Source: Candidatus Altimarinota bacterium
GTDB taxonomy: Bacteria > Patescibacteriota > Gracilibacteria > BD1-5 > UBA6164
Direction of reading: 5' to 3'
Assembly (NCBI GenBank): GCA_027019405.1
Contig: JALUWO010000020.1
Span: forward strand, 1 to 64,000
DNA length: 64,000 bases
In this document: piece after piece, positions 22,892 to 34,669 of the stretch
Layout: the number at the start of each line of letters is the position of its first letter
Position numbering within the stretch: the first letter of the stretch is position 1
Translations under genes and position numbers: made by a program
Notes under the pieces: generated by a model
Database searches by the model: none
What the model was told of the DNA's origin: nothing
What the model saw: the letters and a program-made list of their open reading frames with translations, nothing else

Positions 22892-23351
22892 TAATTGAAG
22901 TTTTGATAAAGATTTATATGAAGAATTACTTTTTGTAAATAAAAATATTATACCAAGATGGAATATAAAAGTTACTTTAGATAAATTTTATAGCTTACAA
23001 AAAATAGACTCTAAATATAATGCTTATTTTTTTATAAAAGATCAAAAAAAGATTTGATTTTGACTTATTTCAAATGAAGATTGAGAAGATATTAATTGTA
23101 AAAATATAAAAGATATTTATCAAAAGCAAAAAGAAAATCAATATTGGTTAGCTAATTTTTTTATATATCCAGAATTTAGAAATAAATGATATTGAAATAA
23201 ATGTTTTTTGAAATTGTTAGATATAACTAAAGATAAGGATTTTTATTTATATACAGATAAAAATAATAAAATTGCTAGAAAAATATATTCAAAATATATG
23301 CAAGAAATTTGAGATTATGAAAATAAGATTATTTATTTTAGAAAAAAATAA
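22869..23351 (+). CDS. GNAT-family N-acetyltransferase
   Basis: 160 aa. The acetyl-CoA-binding signature is clear: YWLANFFIYPEFRNKGYGNK at ~93-112, i.e. beta4 followed by the R/Q-x-x-G-x-G/A loop. The terminal IARKIYSKYMQ fits the helix before the last strands. Starts inside the end of mutS and its stop overlaps the ATG of the glycosyltransferase, so the three are translationally coupled. Substrate unknown. Confidence 0.75.
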
Positions 23352-24445
23352 TGAAAAATAACAAAATAATAATATTACATGATACTTTTTTATATAAATG
23401 ATGATGAGAAAGATTGATGATTATGATGCAAAAAGCATTGAAAAGTGATTTGGCTACTTGATTTGTAAGTAAATGAAGTTTTGATTTAAAAAGACAATGA
23501 GTTTCATGAAAGATTATAGAAATAAGTTCTGAAATATTTGCTAAATGATTTAGACATATAAAATTGAAATGGGCATTTTTATTTAAAACAAAATTTCTAA
23601 GAGATTATGATACTATTATTTTTTCTTGAGATTGTTTAAGTGCTGTTAGAAATTGTAATAAAGATACAAAAAAAATATATTATTGTCATACTCCACCTAG
23701 GTATTTATATGATTTAAGATGAGAATATTTAAAAAAAGTTAAATGGTACTTGAAACCTGCATTTGAATTAATCTCATTTATTTTTAAAATAATGTATGAA
23801 AATGATATAAAAAAGATGGATTTGATTTTAACTAATTCAAAAAATACACAAACTAGATTAAAAAAGTTTTTGTGATATGAATCAAATATATTATATCCTC
23901 CAGTAAGATTAGATGAATTTAAATATATTGAAACTTGAGATTATTATTTAAGTTTTGCTAGATTGGCTGATGCTAAAAGAATAGATAATATAGTAGAAGC
24001 TTTTAAACAAATGCCTGATAAAAAAATAATAATAATTTATTGAGAAAATGATCCTCAAAAAAGAAAGATTTTTGATTTAGCAAAATGATATAAAAATATA
24101 ATTTTTAAAACTTTTCCTTGAAATGTTTGATTTTATGAATGTGTTTGAAAATGTATAGCTTCTATTTATATTCCTATAGATGAAGATTTTTGAATGAGTC
24201 CAGTTGAATCTATGGCAGCTTGAAAACCAGTTTTATGAGTTAATGAGTGATGATTAAAAGAAACTATTATACATAAAAAAACAGGATATTTAATTCCTGA
24301 ATGATGAGAAGTTAATGATATTGTAAATGCTATTAGAAAATATTTTACTGTTGATAAGTGTATACAAATGAGAAAAGATTGTGAAAAAAGGGCAAAAGAT
24401 TTTTCTTATAAAGAATTTGAAAAACAAATAAAAACTTATGTATAA
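23351..24445 (+). CDS. GT4-family glycosyltransferase
   Basis: 364 aa, GT-B fold. N-terminal LHDTFLYKGGGERLM is the glycine-rich acceptor-domain loop. YYCHTPPRYLYDLR follows at ~115, and the donor domain has NILYPPV, then DEDFGMSPVESMAAGKPVLG with the E-x7-E signature near residue 275. Probably transfers a sugar from a nucleotide donor to a surface polymer or lipid. Overlaps the GNAT stop by one base. A strong terminator follows. Confidence 0.88.
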
Positions 24446-24479
24446 AAAAAATCCTTTTTTTTAAAAAGGATTTTTTTTA
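24446..24479. terminator. intrinsic terminator between convergent genes
   Basis: AAATCCTTTTT and AAAAAGGATTT arms and a T-run directly after the glycosyltransferase stop. It overlaps the end of the minus-strand STAS gene and can serve both. Confidence 0.8.
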
Positions 24480-24827
24480 TTTTAATTCATTTATAGCTTC
24501 TTCAACTGTATCAACAGTTGGAATGATTGTAGTTATACCTACTAATTCAAGAACATCTTTTACTCATTCATCACAATTTGATATATACATTTTACCATCA
24601 TTTTCTTCAATATTTGAAAAAATATCAGCAATATAACCAATTGATTTAGAATTTAGATATTTTAAACCTTTTAAATCAAAAATAATTTTTGCATTTGTAA
24701 AATCTCATACTTGTTCATATATTGCTGCAAATGTTTTATCTGCATTTGTTTCATCAAGTTCTCAAGAAAATTCAAATATTGTAATTCCATCTTGTTCTTT
24801 TTTATTTATTTCTATTAATGTTTCCAT
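24477..24827 (-). CDS. STAS-domain protein (anti-sigma factor antagonist-like)
   Basis: 116 aa, a single STAS domain. ITIFEFSGELDETNADK is the first strand and helix, AKIIFDLKGLKYLNSKSIGY carries the conserved D-x-S/N-S-x-G region with Ser at the usual phosphorylation site, and VLELVGITTIIP precedes the last helix. In other bacteria such proteins bind a serine kinase/anti-sigma factor. No kinase or sigma factor is adjacent, so its partner is unknown. Divergent from tsaE. Confidence 0.8.
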
Positions 24828-24921
24828 AAAAATTGTTTTATTATTTAATAAATTATATATAATAATTATAACCTAAAAAAATATTAATTGCAAAAAAAAT
24901 ATACTTAATTTTATAGAAAAA

Positions 24922-25338
24922 ATGAAAAAATATGTTTTAGATGATATATCTACTTTAAAAATTCCTTTAAATAAGCCAAATATTATTTTTTTGAATTGAG
25001 ATTTATGAGCTTGAAAAACAACTATTTCAAAATATATTATAGGGAATATGTTATGAGTAAAAGAACAAATAACTTCTCCAACATATACTTATTATAATAA
25101 ATATGAGGGGAGTTTAAATTGAGAAGAAATTGATATTTATCATTTTGATTTATATAGATTAGAAAATTATGATGAATTTTTTGCCATTTGAGCTGAAGAA
25201 ATTTTTGATAATAATAATTGAATTATATTAGTTGAATGGTCAGATATTATAAAACAATATTATAAGCCAGATTTGATTATCAATTTATATAAAACAGATT
25301 GTATAGAGCAAAGAGGAATAGAAATAATAAAAAAATAA
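24922..25338 (+). CDS. tsaE: TsaE, tRNA threonylcarbamoyladenosine biosynthesis ATPase
   Basis: 138 aa, usual length. Walker A LNGDLGAGKTT at ~29, ITSPTYTYYNKYEG (switch region) and IYHFDLYRLENYDEF, then GAEEIF and IILVEWSD, all diagnostic of TsaE. It helps TsaB/TsaD add t6A37 to ANN-decoding tRNAs in the cytosol. Single gene, flanked by a terminator. Confidence 0.93.
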
Positions 25339-25363
25339 TGATTTTAAAAATCATTATTTTTTT
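25331..25363. terminator. bidirectional terminator after tsaE
   Basis: AATAATGATTTT and AAAATCATTATT arms with T-runs in both directions, between the convergent tsaE and membrane-protein genes. Confidence 0.8.
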
Positions 25364-25364
25364 A

Positions 25365-26915
25365 TTATTCTTCAATACTTTTTATTACTTCTCTAAATCT
25401 AAAATATTCTGTTACTCTTAAACCTGTAAATTTTCAAATCATAAATAATAAAGGAATAAGAAGTATTATTAATTCTGGATATGATAGTAAAAGAGTTTTT
25501 ATTATATCTATATTAAATATTAGATATGATATAAATGCAAATATCAATGTATTTATTAAATTGTTTTTATATTCTCAAAATTCTTTTGATATAATTACTG
25601 TAATTAATTTTTCTGATATCAATATAAAGAATATAAAAAACATTATATCATTTATATCTATTTTTATTAAAGAATTTTTTACTAATATATTTAATGTTAT
25701 AATAAAAACTATTATATTTATTATGGTAAGTAAAGTTACTTTAGGAGTATAATGTAATTTATATTTATTTATAAATTTTGAAAGAATTAAATTTGTTATC
25801 AAAAATACTATTAATAATATTATTGTTGCTATTATTCAAAATTTTAACATTGAAATAGTTATTATTGTTGGAATTAATACTCAAATTGTAGTTAATCATA
25901 ATAAATGTTTAAATACACTTACTCAAAAAAGTAAAAAAGGTATTATTATAATAAGATATATATTTTGTGTACTATATCATTGATTTGATAGATAATTAAC
26001 AAATTTTGATATAAATAGATAATTATTAATATTTTTTGTTTTACTTAAATTTACATATTCATATTTATTTTTTTGTATTTCATTTTCAAGTTTATCAACT
26101 CAAGTAGGTTGTTTTAATATTTCATATTTTGATCATTCATCAAGTAATAATATTTTTCAAATCCATTTTTTATTTGAGATGAAGTTTTGAAGATAAGATT
26201 GTAATAAATCAATATTGTAGCTAGATATAAGAATGATATTAAGTTTATTTTTTATATTTATTTTTTTGCTTATTGTTCTATTTATTTTAGAAATAACATC
26301 AAATATAAAATCTTTATTTCACCAAATAATTAAATAATCAGAAGTATTCTTAAATGTATTTTTAAAAGAATAATATTTTTCAATAATATTTGTTTTATAT
26401 AATGTAGTATTGTTTAATTTAGCTAAATTATATATTAATATTCATGATTCTTTTGCTTTTTGAGTATATTCATTAATTTTATTTTCTTGATTTTCTTCAC
26501 TAATTAAAGGAATAGCAACTTTATAAACAAATACTTTTATTTCTTTATTTGTTAAAATAGTTTTATTCTTTCAATCAACCTTATATATACTAAGATTTAT
26601 ATCTTTTTCTCAAAAATTTTGAGTATCTATTTTATATAAAGGACCACTTATTGTAGGTTCTCATTTTTGATTCCATTCAAAAAGTATTCTAGAATTATAT
26701 TTTTTTTCAGCTTGTTTTTTTTCTTTTTGTAGATTTAGCTCCCATTTATTTCAAACAGCAACATTTTTATTAAATGATATATTATTAAAAAAATTATCAT
26801 CTAATTTTGTTTTGTTCTCTTGGGTATCTATTGTATTATTGGTAGATTTAGCTTCTACATTAAAACTAATAAATATTGCTAACAAAATCAATATAATATT
26901 AAAAAATTTCTTCAT
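25365..26915 (-). CDS. secreted/7TM membrane protein resembling 7TM-transglutaminase family
   Basis: 516 aa. Signal peptide (KKFFNIILILLAIFISFNVEA), then a ~290-residue extracytoplasmic region with an alpha/beta part (DYLIIWGNKDFIFDVISK), then about seven hydrophobic helices. The junction FGVSVFKHLLGLTTIGVLIP resembles the family motif around the first helices of 7TM proteins usually fused to an inactive transglutaminase domain. Ends with KFTGLRVTEYFRFREVIK. Function unknown; an envelope protein. Confidence 0.6.
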
Positions 26916-27044
26916 ATTTTTATTTTTTATTTTAATTAAATAAATTTATTTGTGCTATTTTATTACTAGATAAAAAAATTGCAAATTTTAGCATTTTTTC
27001 TATACTAATTTATAATTAATTTAGTATTTTTAATTATAATATTT

Positions 27045-28073
27045 ATGAAAAAATTACTTTGAAATATTTTTAGTGATTCAATTTTTATGTATAAACATTT
27101 TTTTCATTTTAATATTTCAAAAATTATAATTTTTCTTGTAACAATTTTATACATAATTGTATTATTTATACCATTATTATTGTTGTTTGCTTTAGTGTTA
27201 TATTTTTTATGATTTTTTAATAATTGAGTAAATGTATATTTATTTTTATGAAATCCATATTATATGATTTCATGAATAATATTTATGATTTTATGAATAA
27301 TTATTTATGTTGTTTGATATTCTTGGGTTCAAGTATTATTAAATAATTTAAGTTTATGATATGTAAAAAGAGAAAAATTATCATTTTCAAAAAATTATTA
27401 TTTTGATTTTAAATTATTTTATTCTTATTTTAAAGTAACATTATTAATTATATCAATATTATTGTTACCTATACTATTTTGGATTTTAGGATTTTTTATT
27501 TTAATAGCTATTGCTTGATGAATTCAAAACTCATTTCAAATTGTAAATAATTGAATAGTAAACTGGTTATCTATATCATTACTTATTTTAACTATTATTT
27601 CTTTTATTTGATTTATTTATTTTTCATATAAGACTGCTTTTACTTATGTAATATTGGTTGATAAATATAATAAAACTCAAAAATTAAAAAAGGCATTATA
27701 TTATATTAAAAAATCATTTAAATTTACTCATTGATTTAAGAAATTTATAAAATTTGTAATAGTATTATTTATAATGCTTATATTTGTTTCTCCCATATAT
27801 TATATAGAAAATTATTATTCAAGTAAAGCATGAGATATTGTTAGTTATGTAAAATATGACACTATAGTTAAAAATTGATGAGAATTAAAAGAAAAAAGTT
27901 TAGATTATGAAAATTTAAAACTTGATTATAAAAATAAATCAGTAAAAGAATTATCTTATGATTTAAAAAAATATAGTAATATTTCAATGTTATTTTATAT
28001 TTTAGAATTATTGTTTGTTTGGTGATTGTATAATTTAGTTTTAGTATCATTTTATAAACATTTAAAAAAATAG
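27045..28073 (+). CDS. polytopic membrane protein, unknown
   Basis: 342 aa with five or six long hydrophobic stretches (about residues 20-50, 72-95, 130-165, 180-205, 238-258, 310-330). A soluble loop at ~260-305 carries KSVKELSYDLKKYSN. The TM arrangement with YVILVDKYNKTQKLKKALYY in a cytoplasmic loop is reminiscent of bacterial glycerophosphoryl/DUF975-type membrane proteins, but no diagnostic motif supports a function. It precedes the ymdB-like gene by 16 nt. Confidence 0.6.
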
Positions 28074-28089
28074 TTAATAATAAAAAAAA

Positions 28090-28896
28090 ATGAAAATTTT
28101 AGTATTTTGAGATGTATATTGAAGAATTTGAAGAAAGGCTTTAGAAAAAGAGTTACCTTTACTTAAACAAAAATATAATCCTGATTTTGTTATAGTAAAT
28201 ATTGAAAATGCTACTTGATGAAGATGACCAATTGAAAGTCATGCTATAGAATTAGAAAAATTATGAATAGATGTAATGACTTCTTGAGATCATATTTTTG
28301 ATAATGAAGAAAAGATAAAAGATTTTTTAGATAAACAAGATTCAAAATTGATAAGACCAATGAACTTTTATGAATCAGATGATTTTATATTACCATGAAA
28401 GGGATATAAAATTGTAGAAAAAAATTCAGAGAAATTATTAGTAATAAATTTGATGAGTGAAACTTTTATGAAGTTTAATGTTTTTAATCCTTTTATAGAG
28501 ATTCAAGAGTTTTTAAAAAATTTTAAGCAAGATTATGATGCTGTTATAGTTGATTTTCATAAAGAAGTGAGTTCTGAGGCATATTGATTATGATATTTAT
28601 TAGATTGAAAAGTTTCTCTTATATATGGTACACATACACATATGCAAACAAATGATGAAAACATTTTAGATAATTGAACTTGAATAATTAGTGATGTATG
28701 AATGGTATGACCATTTCCTTCTGTTATATGAGCTGAATTTTCTAGTTTGAAAAAAAGATTTTTAACTTGAATATGAAAATGAAAAATAGAGCAATCTTTA
28801 AATAATAAATATGTTGTAAATTGATTATTTGTTGAAATAAAAGATTGAAAATGTATAGATATAGAGAAAATCAGAGTTAGAAATAGTTTAGTATAA
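28090..28896 (+). CDS. YmdB-family metallophosphoesterase (TIGR00282)
   Basis: 268 aa, full length. KILVFGDVYGRIGRKALE (metal-binding GDV-x-G), NIENATGGRGPI, MTSGDHIFDN, VDFHKEVSSEAYGLGYLLDG, YGTHTHMQTND and GIISDVGMVGP match the family along its length. YmdB hydrolyses 2',3'-cyclic nucleotides in Bacillus and affects biofilm and motility decisions. First of three closely spaced genes (gaps of 17 and 12 nt). Confidence 0.9.
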
Positions 28897-28913
28897 ATTA
28901 TTATTAAAAAAAT

Positions 28914-29288
28914 ATGAAAAAAAATTTTTTATTACTTGTTATATTAATTATCTTTTTATTAAGTTGAATTAGTTTTTATATGATATTAAATTATATGGAT
29001 CCATTTATTAATACAAAACTAGCAGTTTTCTTTTTATTTATAATATTTTTTTCAATGTTATCTAGTTTTATATCTATATTGATTTATTTTATAAAGAAAA
29101 TTCATTTTAGATGAGATGTTACTATTACTAATCTTATAAATAGTTTTAGGCAGGCTAGTTTTATAACATTATTTATTATTTGAATTATAATTTTTGATAT
29201 TTTTAAAGCTCCAATGTTTTTATCAACTATTTTATTATTTATTTTATTTTTATTTTTAGAGCTTTTTATTAGTTCTTTACAGTCTTAA
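28914..29288 (+). CDS. small four-helix membrane protein
   Basis: 124 aa. Two TM segments at ~5-25 and ~35-60, a short hydrophilic loop RGDVTITNLINSFRQASFI at ~65-83, then two more TMs. The central loop resembles a motif in small conserved Patescibacteria membrane proteins, but no function is known. In operon with ymdB and the aminotransferase. Confidence 0.55.
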
Positions 29289-29300
29289 TTTAAAAAAATT

Positions 29301-30587
29301 ATGAGAAAAGATTTATTACATGTATGATCAACAAAACTTAGTTATGAGATAAGAGAAATAGTTGATGTAGCAAAAAAAATTCAAGAGATTAATAAAAAAG
29401 AAATTATTTGGGAAAATATTTGAGATCCTGTTGAAAAATGAGAAAAAATTCCTAATTGGTTAAAAAATACAGTTATTGATGCTTGCAAAAAAGATGAAGT
29501 TTATTGATATAGTCCAACTAGATGACTTGAAAAAACTTTAGAATTTTTAGCTAAAAAGAATGATAAAGTTAAAAAAGATGATATTTTATTTTTCAATTGA
29601 TTATGAGATGCTATAAGTAAAGTATATAAAAGTCTTTCCTCTACATCAAGAGTTATTTGACCAAATCCTGCTTATTCTACTCATAGTTCTGCTGAAGCAG
29701 CTCATGCTTGAAGTGAACATATTACTTATAAATTGGATCCTAATAATAATTGGAATCCAGATTTAGTTGAATTGGAAAATAAAGTTAAATATAACCCAAA
29801 TATTGTTTGAATTTTAGTTGTAAATCCAGATAATCCAACAGGAGCTGTTTTTAAAAAAGAAGTTTTAGAGAAAATAATTGATATTGCAAGAGAATATAAT
29901 TTGTTTGTTATTTTTGATGAAATATATGAAAAATTAACTTACAATAAAGAAGATAGAGTATTGCTTTCAGATATAATTTGAGATGTTCCTTGATTTTCAA
30001 TGAAAGGTATATCAAAAGAATTACCTTGGCCTTGAGCAAGATGTGGTTGGATAGAAGTTTATAATAAAGATAAAGATAAAAATTTTTCTGATTATATAGA
30101 TTCTATATTGGCTTCAAAAATGCTTGAAGTATGTTCTACAACTTTACCTCAATATGTAATACCACAAATATATGATAGTAAAGAATTTCAAGAAAGTTTA
30201 AAAAATAGAATTGAAAAATATAAACAAAGAGCAGATAAAGCTGAAGAAATTTTTAAAGATTGTAAATATGTTTCAGTAGTAAAACCTAAAGGGGCATTTT
30301 ATTTATCTGTAGTTTTTAATTTAGATAATATAAAGCAAGATTTTGATTTTGATATAAATATAACTGAAATAAAAGATATTGTTTTAAAAAAAATCTGAGA
30401 TAATTCTAGATTTGATAGAAAATTTTGTTATTATTTATTGGCAATTAAAAGTATATGTATTGTTCCATTAAGTAGTTTTAATTCAACTTATGATTGATTT
30501 AGAGTAACTTTACTTGAAGATGATTTTGAAAAATATAAAAATACTTTAAATGATATTAAAAATTTTATAGAAGAGATTTGAAAATAG
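29301..30587 (+). CDS. PLP-dependent aminotransferase, class I/II (AlaT/AspC-like)
   Basis: 428 aa. SPTRGLEKTLEFL near 70, NGLGDAISKVYKSL, GPNPAYSTHSSAE (aromatic cofactor-stacking region), VVNPDNPTGAVF, FVIFDEIYEKL (Asp/Tyr), and KGISKELPWPGARCGW at ~237 with the Schiff-base Lys and phosphate Arg. The C-terminal GFRVTLLED holds the carboxylate Arg. Probably makes alanine or a related amino acid; specificity undetermined. Confidence 0.87.
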
Positions 30588-30665
30588 TCTATTAAAAATT
30601 TTAGTATATTTTATTAAATATGCTAAAATATAATTATTGATTTAAAAATTAATTAAAGAATTATT

Positions 30666-32666
30666 TTGAAAAAGATTTTTACATTTTTTATTTTAATATT
30701 TTTCTTTTTATTTTCTTTTAATTTTGTTTTTGCTTTGACTAAAACAGAAAAAAGTGCAATATTAAAATCTTTTAATAAAAAAGAAAAAGATATGATTTTT
30801 CAGACTCAACTTGATTTTTGAGATTTTTCTGCATGAGATTTATTTAATGCAAAAAATAAGATTTCAATTTTTAATAATATAAGACAAAAAGTATCAACAA
30901 ATAGACAATATATTGAAGAACAAAGGCAACAAGTAGTAAATAATATAGTTAGTTTAGAAAGTGCTGTTAAAGATTTAGATGAACAAACAAAAGATTTAGA
31001 GAAAGAAGTAGTAAAGATAAATTCACAGATAGTTCAAACAAAACAAAAAATAAGAGAAAATAATAGAAAAATTGAACTTTTAAATAAAAAAATAAAACAA
31101 ACCACAGATATTTTATTAAAATATAGTGTTTATTTATATGAAAAATGAAATTTAGTTTTAAATAAATGAAAAATAGATAATTTAAAAGCAATTATTTTAA
31201 GTTGAGAAAATCTAGATGAGATATTAAATGATATGTATTATAAAGAATTAATATGAATTGTATGACAGCAATTAATAAAGAAACATAAAAAATATATATT
31301 TTTATTGTATTCTCAAAAACAAGATTTAGAAGAGTCAAGTATAAGATTAAAAAAACTTAGAAAAGATTTTATAATAAAGAAAAAAATTTTAGAAGATAAG
31401 AAAAAATATAAGCAAAAGATATTATCTGTATCAAAATGAAAAAATTCTTTGTATTTAAAATATATAAAAGATAAAATCAATATTGAAAAAAAATTAAAAA
31501 TTAGAGCTTTATGGGAAAAAATAAAATTTCATAATATTTCAAAATCTTTATTATGAAAACAATGATGTAAATTTGTTGATATTACAAAAAATACTTTAGA
31601 ATTTAGAAGTTTAAGTCAAAAATGTTTGGATTTAAATAAAATAGTGTATGCTGAAAGTAAAATAAAATGATTTACAAATAATTATCCAAATATTTTTAAT
31701 TGGCCAGTAAAACCTGTTTACTGAATTAGTGCATATTATAAAGATTTACAATATCAAAAAGATTTTTGAGAACCTCATTTATGAATTGATATTATAGAAA
31801 AACAATGAACTGCTATAAGAGCTCCAGCTGATTGATATGTTATAGCATTAAAAGAACCAGATAGTCCTGATTATGCATTTTTGGCACTAAAACATGCAGA
31901 TTGATTTGTAACTGTTTATTGACATATTAGTAAGACTTTTGTAAAAAAATATGATTTTGTACATGAAGGACAGATTATAGCTGAAACTTGATGAGCATAT
32001 TGAACAAATTGAGCTTGAATTATAACAACTTGACCACATCTTCATTTTGAAGTTTTTAAAGATAAAATTCATAGAGATCCACTTGAATATTTAAATTTAT
32101 CAGTTCTTGATTTTTCAAAATTACCAGAAAAATATAGATTTAAATTTTATGCAGATTATAGAGAAAAAACTTGAGAAGAATATAAAGATAAACTTGATGT
32201 AAAATGAAAAAGAGTTTTCAAAATAGAGTGAAATTCAGAAATAGAAAGACAAAAATATTTATTAAGTCATTATGCAGTATGAAGATTTAAAGATTGGAAT
32301 ATGTGGGTAGAAGAAGCTTTAAATTGGAATTTAGATCCTACTTTTATGATGTGTATATGACTTGCTGAAACATGACTTGGTAATCATTTAAAAACAGCTT
32401 ATAATGTTGGTAATATTTGAAATACAGATTCTTGATGAACTTGGGATTTTCCAAATGCAAGAGCTTGAGTTTATTGGATGTGAAAGACTTTAAATAATAA
32501 AATTTTAGGTAAATATAATGAATTATCACAGTTAAGTAGATATTGAAATAAATCTTGAGCAATATATGCATCTAGTTCTGATCATTGGCATAATAATATT
32601 GTAAAGTGTATGAGTGCCATTAAATGAAGATATATTCCTGATGATTATAATTTTAGAATTAATTAA
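30666..32666 (+). CDS. secreted cell-wall hydrolase: coiled coil + M23 + C-terminal glucosaminidase/lysozyme-like domain
   Basis: 666 aa from TTG 30666, chosen because it gives a signal peptide (LKKIFTFFILIFFFLFSFNFVFA split by cleavage after FVFA). Residues ~70-330 form long coiled coils as in EnvC/NlpD-type activators. The LytM/M23 domain has GEPHLGIDI (~366-374) and GPHLHFEVF (~457), i.e. the HxxxD and HxH zinc ligands, so it is probably an active endopeptidase. A third region (~540-650: MMCIGLAETGLGNHL, YNVGNIGNTD) looks like a lysozyme-fold/glucosaminidase domain. It would cut peptidoglycan at both peptide and glycan. No ATG is available near this start. Confidence 0.82.
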
Positions 32667-32683
32667 TATTATTTTGCACTAAA

Positions 32684-32734
32684 AAAAGATATATGTTAAA
32701 ATAATTATGTATTTTAATATATATCTTTTTTATA
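32684..32734 (+). terminator. intrinsic terminator after M23 gene
   Basis: A long imperfect stem, AAAGATATATGTTAAAATA pairing with TATTTTAATATATATCTTT, then Ts. Its T-run touches the mscS start codon. Confidence 0.7.
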
Positions 32735-33660
32735 TGAAAAAAATTATTATTAGTTTATTTTCTTTTATTTATTTTATAAATATAAGTTTTGCCTCTTGAT
32801 GAGTATGAACAAATGAAATTAATCAAACAAAAGAGCATGTAAGTTTTATTTCAAGTTTTTTATCAACAGAACTTCTTTTAAACATAGTTTTTGCTACAAT
32901 AGTTATTCTTGTAACTTTTGCATTGGCTAGATGAGTTTCATGAAAAATAGCATGATATGTTGAAAGATCTTGAGAGTGAGAGTGAAGAGAAGAATTAGTC
33001 TGAGTCTTAACTAGAGTTTCAAATATAACAATTTTAACACTATGAGCAGCAATAGCTTTATGAATATTGTGAGTTGATATGTCAATTTTTATGTGATGAC
33101 TTGGTTTTTGACTTTGATTTACTTTAAAAATATTTTTATCAAATTTTATTGCATGAGTAATAATGGTTACTCAATGAACTTATCATAATTGAGATTTGAT
33201 AGAGATATGAAATAAAATATGAAAAATAAAAAAAATAAATGCTTTATTTACTGAAATAGAACAATTTAATTGAGTTATATTTTTTCTTCCAAATATAAAA
33301 TTTTTAGAAGATGAGGTATCAAATTATAATGCAAATGATAAAAGAAGAGTAGAAATTGAAGTATGAGTAGATTATGATACAGATATATTAAAAGCTAAAA
33401 AAATAATGTTACAAGTTTTAAATCAATTTCCAAATATATTAAAAGCTCCTTCTGCAGATATTTTTATTGATAAATTTGATGATAGTTCAATAAATCTTAG
33501 TTTAAGGTTTTGGATAAATTCTTCAGATAGTTATTTTTGAATTAAATCAAATGTTTCTGAAACTATAAATTTAGCTTTTAAACAAGCTGGTATAGTTATT
33601 CCTTTTCCTCAAATTACTTTAAGTAATAGAAATAATTTTAATATAAAAATGTCAAAATAA
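32734..33660 (+). CDS. mscS: MscS-type mechanosensitive channel
   Basis: 308 aa. TM1 at ~2-20 may double as signal, TM2 at ~50-68. The pore-lining TM3 is Gly/Ala-rich (FMGGLGFGLGFTLKIFLSNF, ~117-136) and followed by the beta domain with GTYHNGDLIEIGNKIGKI, IEQFNGVIFFLPN and KRRVEIEVGVDYDTD. Opens under membrane tension to release solutes. Seven of the TM3-region glycines are UGA-coded. Flanked by terminators. Confidence 0.93.
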
Positions 33661-33705
33661 AAAAAGATTTTTAACAATTTAAATTGTTAAAAATCTTTTT
33701 TTATT
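33661..33705 (+). terminator. strong intrinsic terminator after mscS
   Basis: Near-perfect palindrome (AAAGATTTTTAACAATTT with its complement) ending in seven T, immediately after the stop. Confidence 0.9.
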
Positions 33706-33746
33706 TATTTTAAAAGCTTATTTTAAAGTTTTTATTTTAATTCTTA

Positions 33747-33814
33747 GTAAAAATATATAATTTTTATAGTAAAAAATATTTGATTTTTATGGTAAAAAAT
33801 ATATAATTTTTATT
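33747..33814 (+). repeat. three tandem 22-23-nt repeats upstream of AbiEi-like gene
   Basis: Three head-to-tail units of the form GTAAAAAATAT-n-GATTTTTAT begin at 33747, 33769 and 33792. They lie in the only promoter space for the gene at 33849. Regular spacing near two helical turns suggests repeated protein-binding sites, possibly for autoregulation, though slippage in AT-rich DNA could also produce them. Confidence 0.6.
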
Positions 33815-33848
33815 GAATATTTTTATTTATATTAAAAGAATAATAGCT

Positions 33849-34637
33849 ATGTTAGTTTTTAACAAAATTGTTCAAAAATTGTGAACAAAATGATGAAAAA
33901 TAATTTTTAAAAGTGATATTTTTGAATTAATTGATCCAGAAAAGAAGAAAGAAAATAATAATAAAATAAATAAAATTATTTATAAATTAAAAGCAAGTAA
34001 TATTATAATAACATTAAAAGCAGGAGTTTATATTATTCCTAAACAAGAAGATTTAGAATTAAATAAATTGGATTTAATAGAAAAATATTATTTTAAATTA
34101 TTAAAAAAGTATATAACTTATTATTTATGAAATGATTATTATATTTCTTGAATAAAATCACTTGAAATTCATAATAAAAATTATTCTGTTTCAGATAAAA
34201 TTTATATAATAAATAGAAATCTAAATAAAAAAATATTTTTTTGAAATTATCAAATAATATTTAAAACTATTTCTTGAAAACTTAATAATAAAAAAATAAA
34301 TTTATTTAATAAATTTAAGATATATACAGTAAAGAAAAATATTGAATGATATGAATTTAAAATATCTTGTTTAGAGTTATCATTATTAGAATCTACACTA
34401 ATTAGTGATAGTGAATTTTGATTTGATTTATGATTAATAAATAAAACAATAAAAAAATATCATAAATTTTTTAATAAAGAAAAATTTTATGATATTTGAA
34501 GGTATAAATATATAATGTCTTTTAATAGATTAAAGGAATTATCAAAACCAATAGATTTGAATTTATATAATTTATTTTTGGATATTATAAAGAAAAATTG
34601 ATGATTATTTATATGAGAATGATTAAGACAAATATAA
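33849..34637 (+). CDS. AbiEi-like antitoxin/transcriptional regulator (tentative)
   Basis: 262 aa. Residues 35-75 (KINKIIYKLKASNIIITLKAGVY split around a turn, then IIPKQED) look like the winged-helix start of AbiEi-type proteins, where an arginine/lysine-rich wing reads x-L-x-x-G-x-Y-x-x-P. The following YYISGIKSLEIHN and KIYIINR match the position of the family's second domain. AbiEi proteins repress their own promoters and neutralise a nucleotidyltransferase toxin (AbiEii). No AbiEii gene is next to it, so this is either solitary or a related regulator. Upstream tandem repeats fit autoregulation. Confidence 0.45.
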
Positions 34638-34669
34638 AAAATAACCTTTTTAAAAGGTTATTTTTTATG
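34636..34669. terminator. bidirectional terminator between convergent genes
   Basis: AAATAACCTTTT and AAAAGGTTATTT arms plus T-runs. It overlaps the last codons of the minus-strand surface-protein gene. Confidence 0.8.

Noticed and set aside
24477-24827. Sigma-factor control module (STAS with kinase)
   Set aside because: No serine kinase or sigma factor lies nearby; only the single STAS domain can be supported.
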